Origin: Pleurobrachia bachei
Taxonomy: Eukaryota > Ctenophora > Tentaculata > Cydippida > Pleurobrachiidae
Reading direction: 5' to 3'
Assembly (NCBI GenBank): GCA_000695325.1
Contig: AVPN01000413.1
Location: 1-43,089, forward strand
Length of the DNA stretch: 43,089 bases
Under the pieces are notes generated by a model. It saw only the letters and a program-made list of their open reading frames with translations. It searched no databases and was not told the origin of the DNA. Of this stretch, positions 21,901 through 32,519 are shown piece after piece. A program made the translations under genes and the position numbers. Within the stretch, counting starts at the first letter, position 1. Each line of letters opens with the position of its first letter.

Positions 21901-22893
21901 CGGTTTCTAACCTCCTCTCTCCTCTCCACCCCAAACTAATCTCTCTCCACCCCAGGACGGATTGTTGTTCTCGTGGCTATCCTGGGTGGACCCCCGAACA
22001 CGAATACCAATTTGGAATGTGGTCCTGTGTACTGTAATAGGAATCATCACCAGTATCGTATACGATTTTGATACTCTCAGTCACATGGTTAGTAGTTGGG
22101 ATACGTCCCACTCCCTCTGTGTTGGACTGTTGGGTTAGTAGTTGGGTTAGTGTAGTTTTTTATACTTTGAATGAGGGTTGCAGTTGAGAAATGATCATAT
22201 TTCGGGAGGAATCAATATTCAGTGTCTGTACTCTGTATGTAAGTGGGATGGGGGGACGTAACAAACAGAGAACTGTACTAACACAACCCCCATCCATGCT
22301 CAGATCTCTGGAGGGACACTATCAGTGTTTGTGGTGACAGCACTTGCGGTGATTATCCTGAGTTACGACACCAGTGACACCTCTGCTGTATCAACACCCG
22401 GAACCTCAGGAGAGAGAACACCCCTCACCCATCCAGCTCCCACCTACACATTATCCGCACCTTTGTAATCGTCATCACAGTATTCATGACGTCATCAGTG
22501 GTTTTGTGTGGGCTGACAGCCCTGGCGGCACAGAATTATGTTGTCATTGCAATAGAGACGGTGTTAGGGTGTCTCTCCTTCCTGTGTCTCCTGTTCATTT
22601 GGGTGAGATTCAAACTGAAACCCGCCGAGAAACATCTCTCTTTCCGCAGCCCTGCTAAACCCTTTGTCCAAGGGTTCTCCATCCTGCTGAATCTGCTGCT
22701 GCTCTTCCATCTGGAGATTAGTGCCCTCCTACAGTTGGCCCTGTACGGCCTTATCGGGGTGGTAATCTACTTTGGTTATGGTATCTTTAACTCCAAGCTG
22801 ACCGCCGAGAAGAAATCTGCTGCATTTTCAACAGAGTTGGGACCATCCAAGCAGAACGGGGATGGATCAGTGATCCAGAAGAAGGCTACATGA
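15933..22893 (+). CDS. Cationic amino-acid transporter-like protein (SLC7 CAT subfamily)
   Basis: Multi-pass plasma-membrane amino-acid transporter of the APC superfamily. Exons: 15933-16071, 17010-17133, 17364-18022, 18147-18256, 21956-22087, one from 22304, and a last part ending at 22893. The first five junctions keep phase. Signatures in order: GLAHMLGAGIFV and GPATCISYLLSG (first membrane segments), TGSAYVYSY, FFAFVGLESVVCLAEEAVNP(K)RDLP (the unwound TM6 region of CATs), VRVIYSMAEDGLLF, and the C-terminal block FSILLNLLLLFHLE...GVVIYFGYGI typical of CATs. The loop after SYDT is Ser/Thr/Pro-rich, and here the frame changes between 22304 and about 22463. Either a small intron (one 107-bp possibility is 22374-22480) or an indel explains this. 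The start ATG lies 5 bases after CTCTCAG. Substrate is not certain from sequence. Confidence 0.85.
17171..17307. repeat. Near-perfect hairpin element inside a transporter intron
   Basis: Outer ends CAGTTAGTGGAC (17171) and GTCCACTAACTG (to 17307) are exact inverted repeats. Inside, a 29-base arm at about 17234-17262 pairs perfectly with about 17269-17297 around a loop of a few bases. It lies in the short intron 17134-17363. It is probably a young foldback MITE; no clear target-site duplication is visible. Confidence 0.8.
18281..18382. repeat. Inverted-repeat element in the large transporter intron
   Basis: ACTACTCTCAAGAA...CCCTTTCTCTAC at the left is matched by GTAGAGAAAGGG...TTCTTGAGAGTAGT at the right, arms of about 33 bases with a few mismatches and a ~35-base spacer. 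It resembles a short MITE and sits just after the exon ending at 18256. Confidence 0.75.
19638..20933 (+). CDS. Equilibrative nucleoside transporter (SLC29/ENT family)
   Basis: Intronless 431-residue protein with about 11 predicted membrane segments, the normal ENT number and near normal length (human ENT1 456). It moves nucleosides across membranes down their gradient. Family marks in order: GQSSAGFLNSVLGLL near TM5, a large acidic/serine loop (~residues 235-265, as between TM6 and TM7 of ENTs), ITLVITLSCYPA, FGLGDILGCMTA, and R-x-x-F-x-x-x-x-x-CN-x-x-PR followed by WTNGVLLSTGSTYAPE...EKTRAGTLVVF. The start at 19638 follows TTCTAG by 13 bases; an in-frame open stretch upstream has no support. 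It sits on the same strand inside the CAT gene's 3.7-kb intron (18257-21955), and the lack of introns suggests a retrocopy origin. Localisation (surface or lysosome; an acidic N-terminus EETTPLL dileucine is present) is inference. Confidence 0.9.
   Translation: MTTEETTPLLRKPSPTSPISWGLYLTAAFFGFIYLIPFDMVFSSAGFFTQKYTEIGDQQIVDNYRCYFQFGGITCTVLVNLTYMLSVKTTKHTIVIVLASLTGSVLIFGFLAVSALVSTWDWAYGYFVLTTTLYCLSGGFSALFKAAIFVVCGLVGPKATQGFILGQSSAGFLNSVLGLLTLAHADPVSAGCYFFLTSCVLLLSSGAVFLLFFTRNRQVRLAMAQGLIEPLQPEGEEDGINSDSEDGIRSSISSNSSTDKTPSLWYVFSQTWQFCLSIFITLVITLSCYPAPVITPTSNIPGYIYAVIMFLTFGLGDILGCMTAARIHIPKQRVLPLSLARAVFIVLIMMCNVQPRTLPVWFHSDWIPGVFYMALAWTNGVLLSTGSTYAPECVMGAAEKTRAGTLVVFCSALGLFVGSGMVFVFLKLINL
21205..21442. 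mobile_element. pogo/Tc1-mariner-type MITE with TA target duplication
   Basis: The element spans 21207-21440 and starts CAGTTGAACCTCGATAAAACG. The inverted right end reads CAGTCAAACCTCGATACATG. Both sides are flanked by TA (21205-21206 and 21441-21442). CAGTyrAACCTCGATA ends with TA duplications are characteristic of pogo/Tigger-like elements. There is no coding frame. It lies in the CAT intron downstream of the ENT gene. Confidence 0.8.
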
Positions 22894-23377
22894 ACTGAGC
22901 TGCAGGGGATCAGGGCTTCTATACATGTGTAGCAGATACTACATGAACTGTGAGGCCTATACTGTACCATTCACTACAATTGATGGGGCTGATACTACAT
23001 GAGGTAAAGATTGTACAAGAAACCAGGGAGCTACTGCAGGAAAGAGACAGGTGGGCAGACGGATGACATACCAAGGACCATTCTAGATAAATATTGTTGG
23101 GTATTGTGTATATACTGAGCTGTGTTTGGGGAGTGTTAATATATTGGTTGATTGCTGTCAGAAATTGTAACAGTTCTATGGGGAAGACTAAAAGTCAAAT
23201 ATAAATGTTATTGCTGCAATGTGCTGCAAAGATTAAAAAACAGAAATTTGTACAAAAAACCAGCTTTTCAATTCGTCACGGGAGATATTGTCTTCTCTTA
23301 GCGCTACCCCACCAACACCCTCTGAATCAAAATACACACACAAATCATGAACACACACACAAACCCATTCCTCTCTC
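22894..23377. other. Convergent 3' region
   Basis: Separates the stop of the CAT gene (+) from the stop of WDR24 (-). It holds both 3' UTRs. AATAAA-like signals are weak; CA-rich sequence lies at 23330-23370. Nothing else is seen. Confidence 0.5.
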
Positions 23378-26300
23378 TCATGACCACTCACACTCATGCC
23401 CACACGCGGCAGGACAATCTCGCTGAGTACTAAACCACTCCTTCAGGTGATCATAATGTCCCCCGTGCCCACACCCTTGACACCACAAAAACACACCTCT
23501 CACCGTCATCCGGCACACACTACACACCGTGACCGGTCCACACTTATCACAGGTCCCCCTCTTCAGGGGTCGATAACACGTCTGCTTACCACACATGGCC
23601 CTAATCTCACCCGTACTGTTCAGCAGTTTAATCGCATCAGTGCTCCTTTGGACTATATCTGCCTGGATGTTCCACAACCTGAACCTGGACAGAAGATCCA
23701 GGTAGGCGTAGAACCATGGGACTGTCTCATCAACTATGTCATACTCTTGACAGTCCACGACAGCTTTCTCTAACCGGTGTCCCAGGACAAGGATCATGGT
23801 GCAAGCACTCTGGACATCCCCCTCTTCTACGAGGTCCTCCAGCATGTCGATAGTTAGGGATCCTATCTTATAGTTGATGTTGATCTTGATGTTTTCTGTT
23901 CGGTTGTGCCGGAATGAAGATGGGTTCTCCTGGGGGCAGGGGAGGGGGATTAGTAAGGAGGGGTTAGTAAGGGGCAGGGATGGGGTGCTATTGGTAAAGA
24001 AAGAGGGCCAGTGCGGGGAGAAAGACCTGCTTTTGAATTCCAATAGATTATAATTGATACCAGACTAGACTTTATACAAAAGTAAATCATGCAATAATTC
24101 TGTTTTTGAGTCAGCTATCTACTAGATCCGATAGGTTTCGCATCACTTAGCATACTGTAAAGAAGCCACAGCTGTCCACTAATAAAGAGAGATAAATTGA
24201 ACATGCCCGGCGGCCGGCACACATATCAGCCAACTAGCTAGATATTTTTGAGTCAGCTATTCATTACAGCAATGTAACCCCCCCCCCCTCTTCACGAACC
24301 TGAGCGGCATCATATGAGCTGTAAAAGGCAGGGTCAGTATCAGGAAGGGAGCTTTTATCACTCTGATCATCACACTCTGTACTCTCAGGATTGAGGGTTT
24401 GTTGTTGAAACGCAGCATCAAGCATGTCCCAATTTAGATGCTGGGGAGGGGTGTTGTTAGGGAGTTGGTTTGCAGTCGGTGGCTGCAGCGACGGGTGGAC
24501 TATTTACTTTTAGGAATTCATTGTAAGAGTAAAAGCTGACGGTTGTACTGATATAATTGAAGATTTCTACTGAACCCGACTAAACTAACACGGGTAATTA
24601 GGAAAATATCATAGACCAGGAGACAGACAGCATATCGGGTTGGGGTGGTCTGTTCTAACATGGTCGAGCAAGGCAAGTGGGGCCGGGATGGTATCACGTA
24701 CCGGTTGAGATTCGTTGTGAATATCACCCTCATCGTTAGGGTCGTCCTCTTCTTCTAACCTTCTGATAGACACATGGTCCTCTGCGTAGGAGCTCCGACT
24801 GATGGATGAGAATTGTTAAATTATTTTCTGAAGGAACAGTTGTAATTCCCCAGATCTGAGAGATGCTCTCTCGAGGTGGGGGCTGAAGTTTTAAAAGGGA
24901 CTTGAAAAACTTCGTTGTTGTTTTCTATATTTCTTACCCAAAATTGTAGTCCGTGTGGTCACTATCTGATTCAATGTTTGGAGACTCCAGGGATTGGTCA
25001 GAGGAAATCACATTACCCCTGTCAGTCGACTGTGTATCTGTAATGGAAGCTGTTTTCAGGTTTATGAATAAACACTAGTGTCTGGTACATGATACCCTAT
25101 CTGATCAGAAAATACTGCTAGTGTGTGCTAGAATTCTAGGGAAACAAAACCCTGGTTTTAGAATGACAATGGTCAATCTCCAGGGCCGGGAGAATCACTG
25201 TGAGAAATTCAAGGGCATCCTTGCCTACATGAACTACCACCGAGACCTACTTGAGCGTTTCAGTTTCCGTTGGTTTTCAAAGTTGATCTCCCCGTCATAG
25301 AATGGTAAGACAACCTGGGTGTCTGTAAATAGGACGGTCAGAAGACGCCAGTTGGATGCCGCATGGAGGAGTCCCTGAGATTCAGCAACCTAGGAAAGGG
25401 ATAAATAGAGAGAATTCATGCGGTTTTGTTAGGTTCCAGGAAATGATTGGTTGGCTAAAGATGTTGTAAAGGGGGATCACCTCAGTTCGCCCCACTCAAT
25501 TGAGCTTAACCCTCTCTCCCAACAATATAAACCTCAGCTAACCCCCCTCTCCCCCACAATACACACCTCAGCTTGTCCCACTGAACCCCCTCTCCCCACA
25601 GTACAAACCTCAGCTAACCTCCCTCCCTCCCTCAACCCTCTCACTCAACAATACAAATCCTCTCCCTACTCAACCCTCACTCTCCCCACAAACCTCAGCA
25701 TTATGAAGACAGCTCTCATCAAATGTTTCAGGGGAGAGTTTATAGTTTTTAGCAAGGTAGATAAACTTCTTGCGATGGCCCCTCTGATCTGGGATCTGCT
25801 TTGTGTAGATGTTACTCTTCTCTGTTCCAGTATGCTCATGGACCATTAGTACACTGGAGGGGAGATGGGGGTTTTAGTTTTTAGTTTCGAGTTTAACGAT
25901 TGTGGGACCAGTATTGGATTGAACAATGAACATGCAGCGATATCTATAAATCAGACGAAAGTCTAAATGATGATACTATTGGGGGAGGGGTTAATAATCA
26001 CAATCACATTTACTCAGCAATATTTGATGGGAATTGTGTCCCAAAACCCAAAACTCGGAGCTACTATTTTACCCAGCTGAATAAGATGTAATAAGTTAAC
26101 CCGCGATCCGAGAGAGAACAAAACAATGCGAAACCCGAAAAGCAAACATAGTAAAATCAGACAGAAATACAATATAAATTATTGATGGGTCATTACACGG
26201 AGAGGTTTTAATAAAAGTGGGACATTATTGTTATTAAGCACAGAGAATATTAAAAACTCTGCTAATTAAGCACAATTATAATGTATAACAAAGCTTGCAC

Positions 26301-29300
26301 ATACGGGTCAAATTCATATGGTATCATTCCGGTTTCAATGATAGTCGAGGATGTAGATGATACGGAGGCGGGGAGGAATGTTGTAGTGGGTGGCGAGGCT
26401 GATGAGTAGAATGCATCCAGCTTCCTCATCCCTCTAGGCAGTACAGTGTGTGGATATAATGTGATGGGACAGGGGTGATGGGTGTTAGGCGGGGGTGATG
26501 GGTGTTAGAGGTGTTAGAGGGGTGGTGGTGTTAGAGGGGTGATGGGAGGGGGGTGTTAGAGGGGTGATGAGAGGAGTGTTACGAGGGGTGATGGGTGTTA
26601 GAACAGGGGTGATGGGAGGGGTGTTAGAGGGATGATAGGTGTTAGAGGGATGATATGTGTTAGGGGGTGATGGGATAGGGGTGTTAGAGGGCAGGGGTGA
26701 TGGGACGGGGGTGTTAGAGGGGTGATGGGTGTTAGGGGTGGGAGGGGTGTTAGAGGGGGGTGATGGGAGAGGTGTTACAGGGGTGTTAGGGAAGTGATAG
26801 GAGGGTGATAGGAGGGGTGTTAGAGGGGTGATGGGAGGGGTGTTACCAGGGTGGTGGAGTGGGTGGTCGGAACACTCAAAGAGAGAAGAGTGGTTAAAGC
26901 ATATTAAAAAGAGAAAACACTAAACAAAAAATAAACAACACACGCACGATTTTGTTATTATTCTCGTCACAAATCGAGAGAAAGAGATGAATTTGGTTTA
27001 ATTATTTTGGTTACACTCTTACTGCCTGTCCAGGAATGGTATTTGGGTGATAGGATGCTCCACCCTGACTATAGGACTTCCCTCGCTAATCGTCCTCATG
27101 CGATCACGTGTTCTATATTGTGCACATGCGAGGTTGGACTCTCGAGGCTTGCCTTGTTCAAGAGTGGAACAAGGCAACTCGAGGTCAGGGGAGAGGAAAT
27201 ACCCCCAACAGTGTCACTTATAGCCCACCCCACCCCCATGATACTCACGGTCTAGCAGTGCGTTGGAGGGGCGTCACAAAGGTAATCTCGTCATAGGGCG
27301 AGCACGCCACGGCGCATGATGGAGCCCAGAATTCGGTATTCACTGCATCTCTCCGTGCGTGCATTGTAACATCAGAGGTCGAGTGATCCAGTGTTAGTAG
27401 AGCATTGGGTTGATCATGCCAATGTAGATCTACAGAAAGGAGTGAAGGGGGTGTAGGGAAGCTATATGGTTGTGGGAAAAAGGGAAACTTTGAAGAGAGA
27501 TGATGATCATGAGATGACGAGATTTAAAAACTAAACATTTTGTACAGTTGAAAGCGAACTTTCGCCTCCGATCATTTTAATATGTTTGGTTGAGCCTTGA
27601 AATCCCTGTACTTGTCCACTTTTTTACGAGTCTTGTATAACATGACGAGATTTAAAAACTAGCACAGTTGAAAGCGAACTTTCGCCCTCGATTATTTTAA
27701 TATGTTTGTTTGTGTGCTTAATAATCACAAGCACGCTGAAAACCTTGAACGGTAATTTCGCTTTTGCCCTCAATTGAGCGGTTCTTCAGTATAGAATTGT
27801 ATGATCGGTTGCTTGACGAGTGGAGAAGCAGCGGATCGAAAGTTCCAAAATTACCAGCACTCTCGGCGAATTAAAGGGACGAAATACGTGATGCTTTCGA
27901 CATGATGTACCGCGTGAGAATCGAGATACCGGTGGTGAGGCTTATAAAAGGGTTGGTAGGAGTGGGCAATACCTAACCTCGCTCGATAATCAACTACTAA
28001 TTAACGACTTGATGACTCTCACCATGCTTGCTCGATTACTGCTGATAATCACCATTGCCTTGAGCAGTGTTCTCTCTTATACTTGCCCTACGGACGTGCT
28101 ATCGGCTCATCTTCATAGTCTCAGGCGACAGCAACAACAAGTATCAGGTAATTGGGGGCAACTCAGTTAAAAAGTTTCAGGTAACTGCGGATAAGGGGTA
28201 ACTGCGGATAGGGGGGAGCAACTCAGTAGAAATGGGAAACATAAGGAGGGACACTCTGAATTAGAAGGAAAACTAATTCCCATCCTTTCAGGAATTATTT
28301 TGGAGACAGTGCGACACAAACGAGACCTCGATCTCTCCGGGCTTCCCGAGCGCCTACTCTCCACCCCTGAGGACAAATTAGCAGTGATAGTTTCAGAAGG
28401 GCTCTACCTAGTTGACAAGCTAGGGATGCCTTCTTCCCCCGTACACAAAGAGTTAGAATCTATAGTTGGTCCATCCAAGGCAGGCCTGGTCAAGATAGAG
28501 CTGTATCAGACACGGATAGTGCTCCTCAAGATGGTCACTGATTGTGGTCTGGTTGTGGAAGATATTGACAGAGAGAACACTACTGAGAGTGATGAGATAG
28601 ATTATCCAATTCAGAGCTTTCTGCACTACAGTAATCTCCTGGCCAAGGAGGCTTCAACGACGAGACAAAAACTGAAATGCGGCTATAGAAGACATATTTA
28701 TTGATAGGAGAGACTAATAGTTAGTAGAATTAGGTAGTGCATGTATGATATATTTGTTATGGTTGACTTACAGAACGTTTTAGAAGAAGCCTTTGTCTTG
28801 AATAATCGATACGGTCGGAACCTGGGGAGCGAGAAAACGAAATTAGCACAAACCACTCTCAAATATTTCTATCAGACGTCTCAAAAAATCGAGTCTTCTT
28901 CGGGATAACAAGGCAAGTACAAGATAATAGGGGTTGAGCAACTAACTACTAATCCCTTACTTCTGGTTGATGTTCCAGATCTCTATAAATGTGGAGGAGT
29001 GGGTGTGGGAAGCAAGCATATTTTCACAGTGGGGGCTCCACTTTATGTGAGCGTTGTTCCGTGTCTTAATTAACATCTTCTCCTTCACTTGACTGTAATC
29101 CATACTGTAATCTAGCTCCCAAATCTGAGAGAGATGATATAAATAGAATAGAAAATAGAGAGGGGGATTTGTTTAGCCTGAAAAGCTCTAGAGTCCCATA
29201 TTTTCGAATTACAAATCATTCCCAAAAGCAGAAGACGCAAAGGACACAGACAGAATCTGACAAATAGGTGGTTCAAGTAATCAGACAAGAAACAGTACAC

Positions 29301-31080
29301 TTGATTGGGGCACGGGGAGAGAGGGTCGAACAAGACAACAGTATACCTTGATATCTTTCTGTCCACAAGTAGCTAGGACATTGCTCTTCTGGGGGTTCCA
29401 TTCACATCTCACTGTTTTAGTTTCGTGGGCTGAAAACTTGAATTTCGGGATAGTGTTCCGATCATTCTTCATCTTGTCTACACCAACCTGAGTGAGAGAG
29501 AGTTAGAGTTAGGGAATGAGAGAGAAAGGATCGGGACCAGAGAGGAAGGGAGAGAGGGAGAGTGAGGGATCAAGATAATGAGGGGGCATATTATTTTAAC
29601 TACTTACAGCAAGAAAGTCAAAAGTGCGGCAATTGAATATTGCTATTGGCAACTATTCAACTGTATACCTGTCTCAGCTCATAAATCATTACATCATGAT
29701 TATCGCATGCCACAGAGATCTGATTTTCGTTAAATGGGTCAACCTTGATGTCCAAAACCCGGTTATTTGTTTTCATCGTCTGACAGGAGAATTGTGGTTC
29801 AGGTTGGTTTTCTGGGATGCCACACATAGGGCTCGTGCGCGCGATGCTGAAATTGTTAACTTTCATCACATTTAGCGATCCGCGCGCACCAAAACAAATC
29901 TTCTGATTCACATGGGGTTCAATGTCCTATAAAATTGAAACTCCTTTTTTAGTTTTTTACCTAAAACCTCGTCACGGTTTACCACTCACCAAAACTGGTT
30001 TGGGTTGTCTAACGTCCCACACAAAAAAGAAGGGGTCCATGGAACCACACGCCAAGAGGTGGGGATCGTCTGGCAGCCACTGGACACAGGTTATACTACG
30101 GGCTCTTATGTAGATACCTTCATCGCGTCGGTCCTATATTGGACAGATCGTATGAGATAGATCGTATCGAGCAGATCGTCATGCGGGAATAGTAAAATTT
30201 TTGTCACAACAGAATAAACTTTTGAGCGGTGGTAAAAACAGACATGTGGTAACACTCGGAAGAGGGTGGCATGGCGGAGTTACATTGAATTACAGCGTTA
30301 CACTGCCAGGGTTGCAAAACTGTGAGGGAGATGGAGGAGTTATGAAGCTCACCGCTTGATAATGTCGGATACACTTTCCAGTGTTTATGTTCCACTGTAG
30401 CACATTCCCACTACTCAAACCAACCGCCACCTGGTCCAAATTCTTAGGGTTCCAATCTACCGCCTGAACCCTGAGAGAGAGAGAGACACACAATATTTCA
30501 GAGTAGGGTCTGTTTGTCATTCGTGCACAACTGGTTTTATGAAACAAGGCGTGGTTTGTTTTGTCCGGTGGAAATATTTTCTACTTACAAGATTTGTTCG
30601 TTGTTTTCTGGTGGTCTAAACGGGTACTTACAAGATTTGTTCGTTGTTTTCTGGAGGTCTAAACGGGTAAGTGTTTCCATCATCCTGGATTCCATCCTTC
30701 TCTCTTATAGACAGCTGGGGAAGATGGCTAAGTAATTAATTAATTAATTAACCCTATTACACTTCTAGGAACAAATATATGTGTGTTTTGAGATGGTGTG
30801 TGTACGTACAATTTTGTATTGGTTTCTGTTGAAGGCACATGCTCTGATCTCGTTGCCTCCCTTTGAGGGACATACTGCCCATTTTATGTTGCCTTGCGGG
30901 CTACTCTGAAACAGGGAGACGTTTTATATCCATTCGGAAGGACCGGTAGAGAAGGTATCAAGATATGATTCAAGATTCAATATGAGTATTGTTAGGGAGG
31001 GTATCTCGAATCAAGATGTAACTTACGAAAATATCTCTCTGAACCTTTTCCTCATTCCAAAATTTAAGGTATTTATCCAT
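23378..31080 (-). CDS. WDR24: WDR24, GATOR2 complex subunit
   Basis: GATOR2 relieves GATOR1 inhibition of the Rag GTPases and so activates mTORC1 on lysosomes. I could join 17 exons without a phase error (882 residues; human 790). In transcript order: 31027-31080, 30810-30905, 30632-30714, 30353-30470, 29990-30133, 29669-29926, 29347-29487, 28961-29124, 28772-28821, 27249-27429, 26305-26433, 25694-25853, 25251-25389, 24938-25037, 24702-24798, 24300-24482, 23378-23929. The first half is a divergent WD40 propeller. The middle (KKFIYLAKNYKLSPETFDE) matches the FVDTAERYALAGRPLAEL region of human WDR24, then comes an acidic linker. The last exon is diagnostic: EEGDVQSACTMILVLGHRL, LLSRFRLWN, and the zinc-binding end CSVCRMTVRGVFLWCQGCGHGGH...CPAACGHECEWS. 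A secreted-protein gene lies in the intron 27430-28771 on the other strand. The propeller exons are duplicated upstream. Confidence 0.9.
25480..25693. repeat. Minisatellite copying a WDR24 splice donor
   Basis: CT-rich imperfect repeats of ~30-60 bp, each with AAACCTCAGC or a close variant (about 25529, 25565, 25605, 25692). Read on the minus strand each gives GCTGAGGTTTGT, the donor of the WDR24 exon 25694-25853. The intron thus starts with several decoy copies of its own 5' splice site. Confidence 0.7.
26460..26865. repeat. G-rich minisatellite (GGGGTGATGGGTGTTAGA units)
   Basis: More than 15 imperfect units built from GGGGTGATGGG and GTGTTAGAG fill about 400 bp of the WDR24 intron 26434-27248. 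Runs of three or more G recur every few bases on the plus strand, so G-quadruplex formation is possible there; the WDR24 transcript carries the C-rich complement. Confidence 0.9.
27940..28011 (+). promoter_or_regulatory. TATA-type promoter of the nested secreted-protein gene
   Basis: CTTATAAAAGGG at about 27940-27951 lies roughly 60-70 bases before the ATG at 28012, at the right distance for a TATA box with a ~35-base 5' UTR. No splice-acceptor-like AG precedes this start, unlike most other genes here. Confidence 0.6.
28012..28704 (+). CDS. Small secreted protein, unrecognised, nested in WDR24 intron
   Basis: Exons 28012-28147 and 28292-28704 (phase 1 junction) give 182 residues. Residues 1-22 are a classic signal peptide (hydrophobic LLLIITIALSSVLSYT), so the product is secreted. 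The mature part starts with a Cys and is mostly helical and charged: HLHSLRRQQQQ, a KRDLDLSG segment with a dibasic site that may be processed, then four amphipathic stretches. Only two cysteines lie in the predicted mature chain (one near each end, TCP and KCGYRR), plus one in TDCG. I do not recognise a family. The helical secreted layout recalls small helical-bundle ligands, but that is speculation. It is antisense to WDR24 and wholly inside its 1.3-kb intron, with its own TATA box. Exon 2 is repeated at 32041-32453. Confidence 0.7.
30583..30672. repeat. 43-bp tandem repeat across a WDR24 exon-3 donor
   Basis: ACTTACAAGATTTGTTCGTT...GGTCTAAACGGGT occurs twice in a row in unit A and once in unit B. 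Two GTAAGT donors 43 bases apart result, so use of the distal one would shift the frame. Confidence 0.85.
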
Positions 31081-31272
31081 AGCAGCGGAACATGTGAGCT
31101 GTTGGGGCGAGTTTTGAATAATGCAGATCTACATTGTCTCTGTATCTCAGTCTGTTTCCTCGAGGTATATCAGTCGGTAAATAAAAGTAAAAACGCGTTC
31201 ATTTATGGTACAAAAACAATATTTGAATAAGTTAACAAAAAGTTAGGACAACTACTCGATAAGTTAACTAAG

Positions 31273-31952
31273 TTAGGATAACCATTCTTTAAGTTCTTCA
31301 AGTTCTTCAACTCCTCCACCGTGAACCTGTGGTACAGGATCTCTGATAGTAAGAGGTATCCCAAACTCGAAATCACTGCCTATTTGCACATTCTGATCGG
31401 CTGCCTCCCATCCTTGGATGTGCTCGTTGAATTTTGTTGCACGTGCAGGTATAACCACGTTCTCCTCTTCTTCTGGTGTTATGGACCCATGTAGTTTCTT
31501 GTCTTGGAGTGTCTTAATTTGGGCCTCAGTTAGGGTCGAGATGGTGTGGTTCCGGAACCATTTCGGTTTAGGCATCTAGTGGGACAAAAATAGGGTTATT
31601 AATTAGACGTTTCATTATGATAGTTCAACCTCAAAATTAGAACAAGTTCACTAAAAGATAGTATCTATCTCGATTACACTATGATTCAAAACTAAATTCA
31701 CCCACCCTTTGTGTAGGAATGTAGATAGGATCCATTTCCAGTGTTTCAATACAGTGTTTATAAGTCTTGATATCATTCAGTTCGATCTCCCTCAACGCCT
31801 TATCCCTCTCCTCCTTCAGCTCTGTCCAACGGTGCATCTGAGCTGCAGGTTTCCCATGTAGCTCCACCACCTGCCCCGTATCAGCATGGTAATACACCCA
31901 CCGGTAGAAAGCCTGGTTCCGGGAGTGAACCAACCTCACATTCTGACCTATC
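31273..31952 (-). pseudogene. 5'-truncated copy of the mitochondrial-type gene (unit A)
   Basis: Two exons of the gene at 34905-36750 are repeated here: 31679-31952 region (from NVRLVHSRNQAFYRW onward) and 31273-31575 (MPKPKWFRNHTISTL to the stop). The reading frames are open and only a few residues differ; the C-terminus is ...LEELKEWLS rather than ...LEEIKE. The copy begins abruptly at the duplication junction, so it lacks presequence and more than half of the protein. Probably non-functional, unless transcription enters from upstream. Confidence 0.75.
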
Positions 31953-32040
31953 TCAGGGGCAACTCATCAGTTGAAATGGGAAACAGCAATATCAGCAGGG
32001 AAACTCTGAATTTAAAGAAAATTAACTCCATTTCTCTCAG

Positions 32041-32453
32041 GAATTATTTTGGAGACAGTACGACACAAACGAGATCTCGACCTTTCCGGCCTTCCCGAGC
32101 GTCTACTCTCTACCCCTGAGGACAAGCTAGCAGTGATTGTATCAGAAGGTCTCTACTTGGTTGCCAAGCTAGGGATGCCCTCTTCACCAGTACACAAAGA
32201 GTTGGAAACTATAGTTGGCCCATCCAAGGCAGGCCTGGTCAAGATAGAGTTGTATCAGACACGGATAGTTCTCCTCAAGATGGTCACTGATTGTGGTCTG
32301 GTTGTGGAAGATATTGACAGAGAGAACACTACTGAGAGTGATGAGATAGATTATCCAATTCAGAGCTTTCTGCACTACAGTAATCTCCTGGCCAAGGAGG
32401 CTTCAACGACGAGACAAAAACTGAAATGCGGTTATAGAAGACATATATATTAA
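32041..32453 (+). pseudogene. Second copy of secreted-protein exon 2, no signal-peptide exon
   Basis: Same length as exon 2 of the secreted gene (413 bp) and open to the same stop, with two amino-acid differences visible (VDK to VAK, ESI to ETI) and the CTCTCAG acceptor intact. Unit B starts inside the intron, so exon 1, the signal peptide and the TATA box are missing. It could serve as an alternative terminal exon for the upstream gene only if transcription ran 3.3 kb through. Confidence 0.75.
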
Positions 32454-32519
32454 TTATTGAGAGACTAATAGTAGAATTAGGTAGTACATGTTTGATATAT
32501 TTGTTATGGTTGACTTACA

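Noticed and set aside
28961-29124. End of the WD-repeat gene at the TAA after WNINQK
   Set aside because: A GTAAGG donor overlaps that stop, and a 50-base exon at 28772-28821 continues in phase into the WDR24 C-terminal half.
23378-31080. MIOS as the identity of the WD propeller
   Set aside because: Some blades look MIOS-like, but the exons join in phase to an unmistakable WDR24 C-terminus and the last blades align with WDR24.
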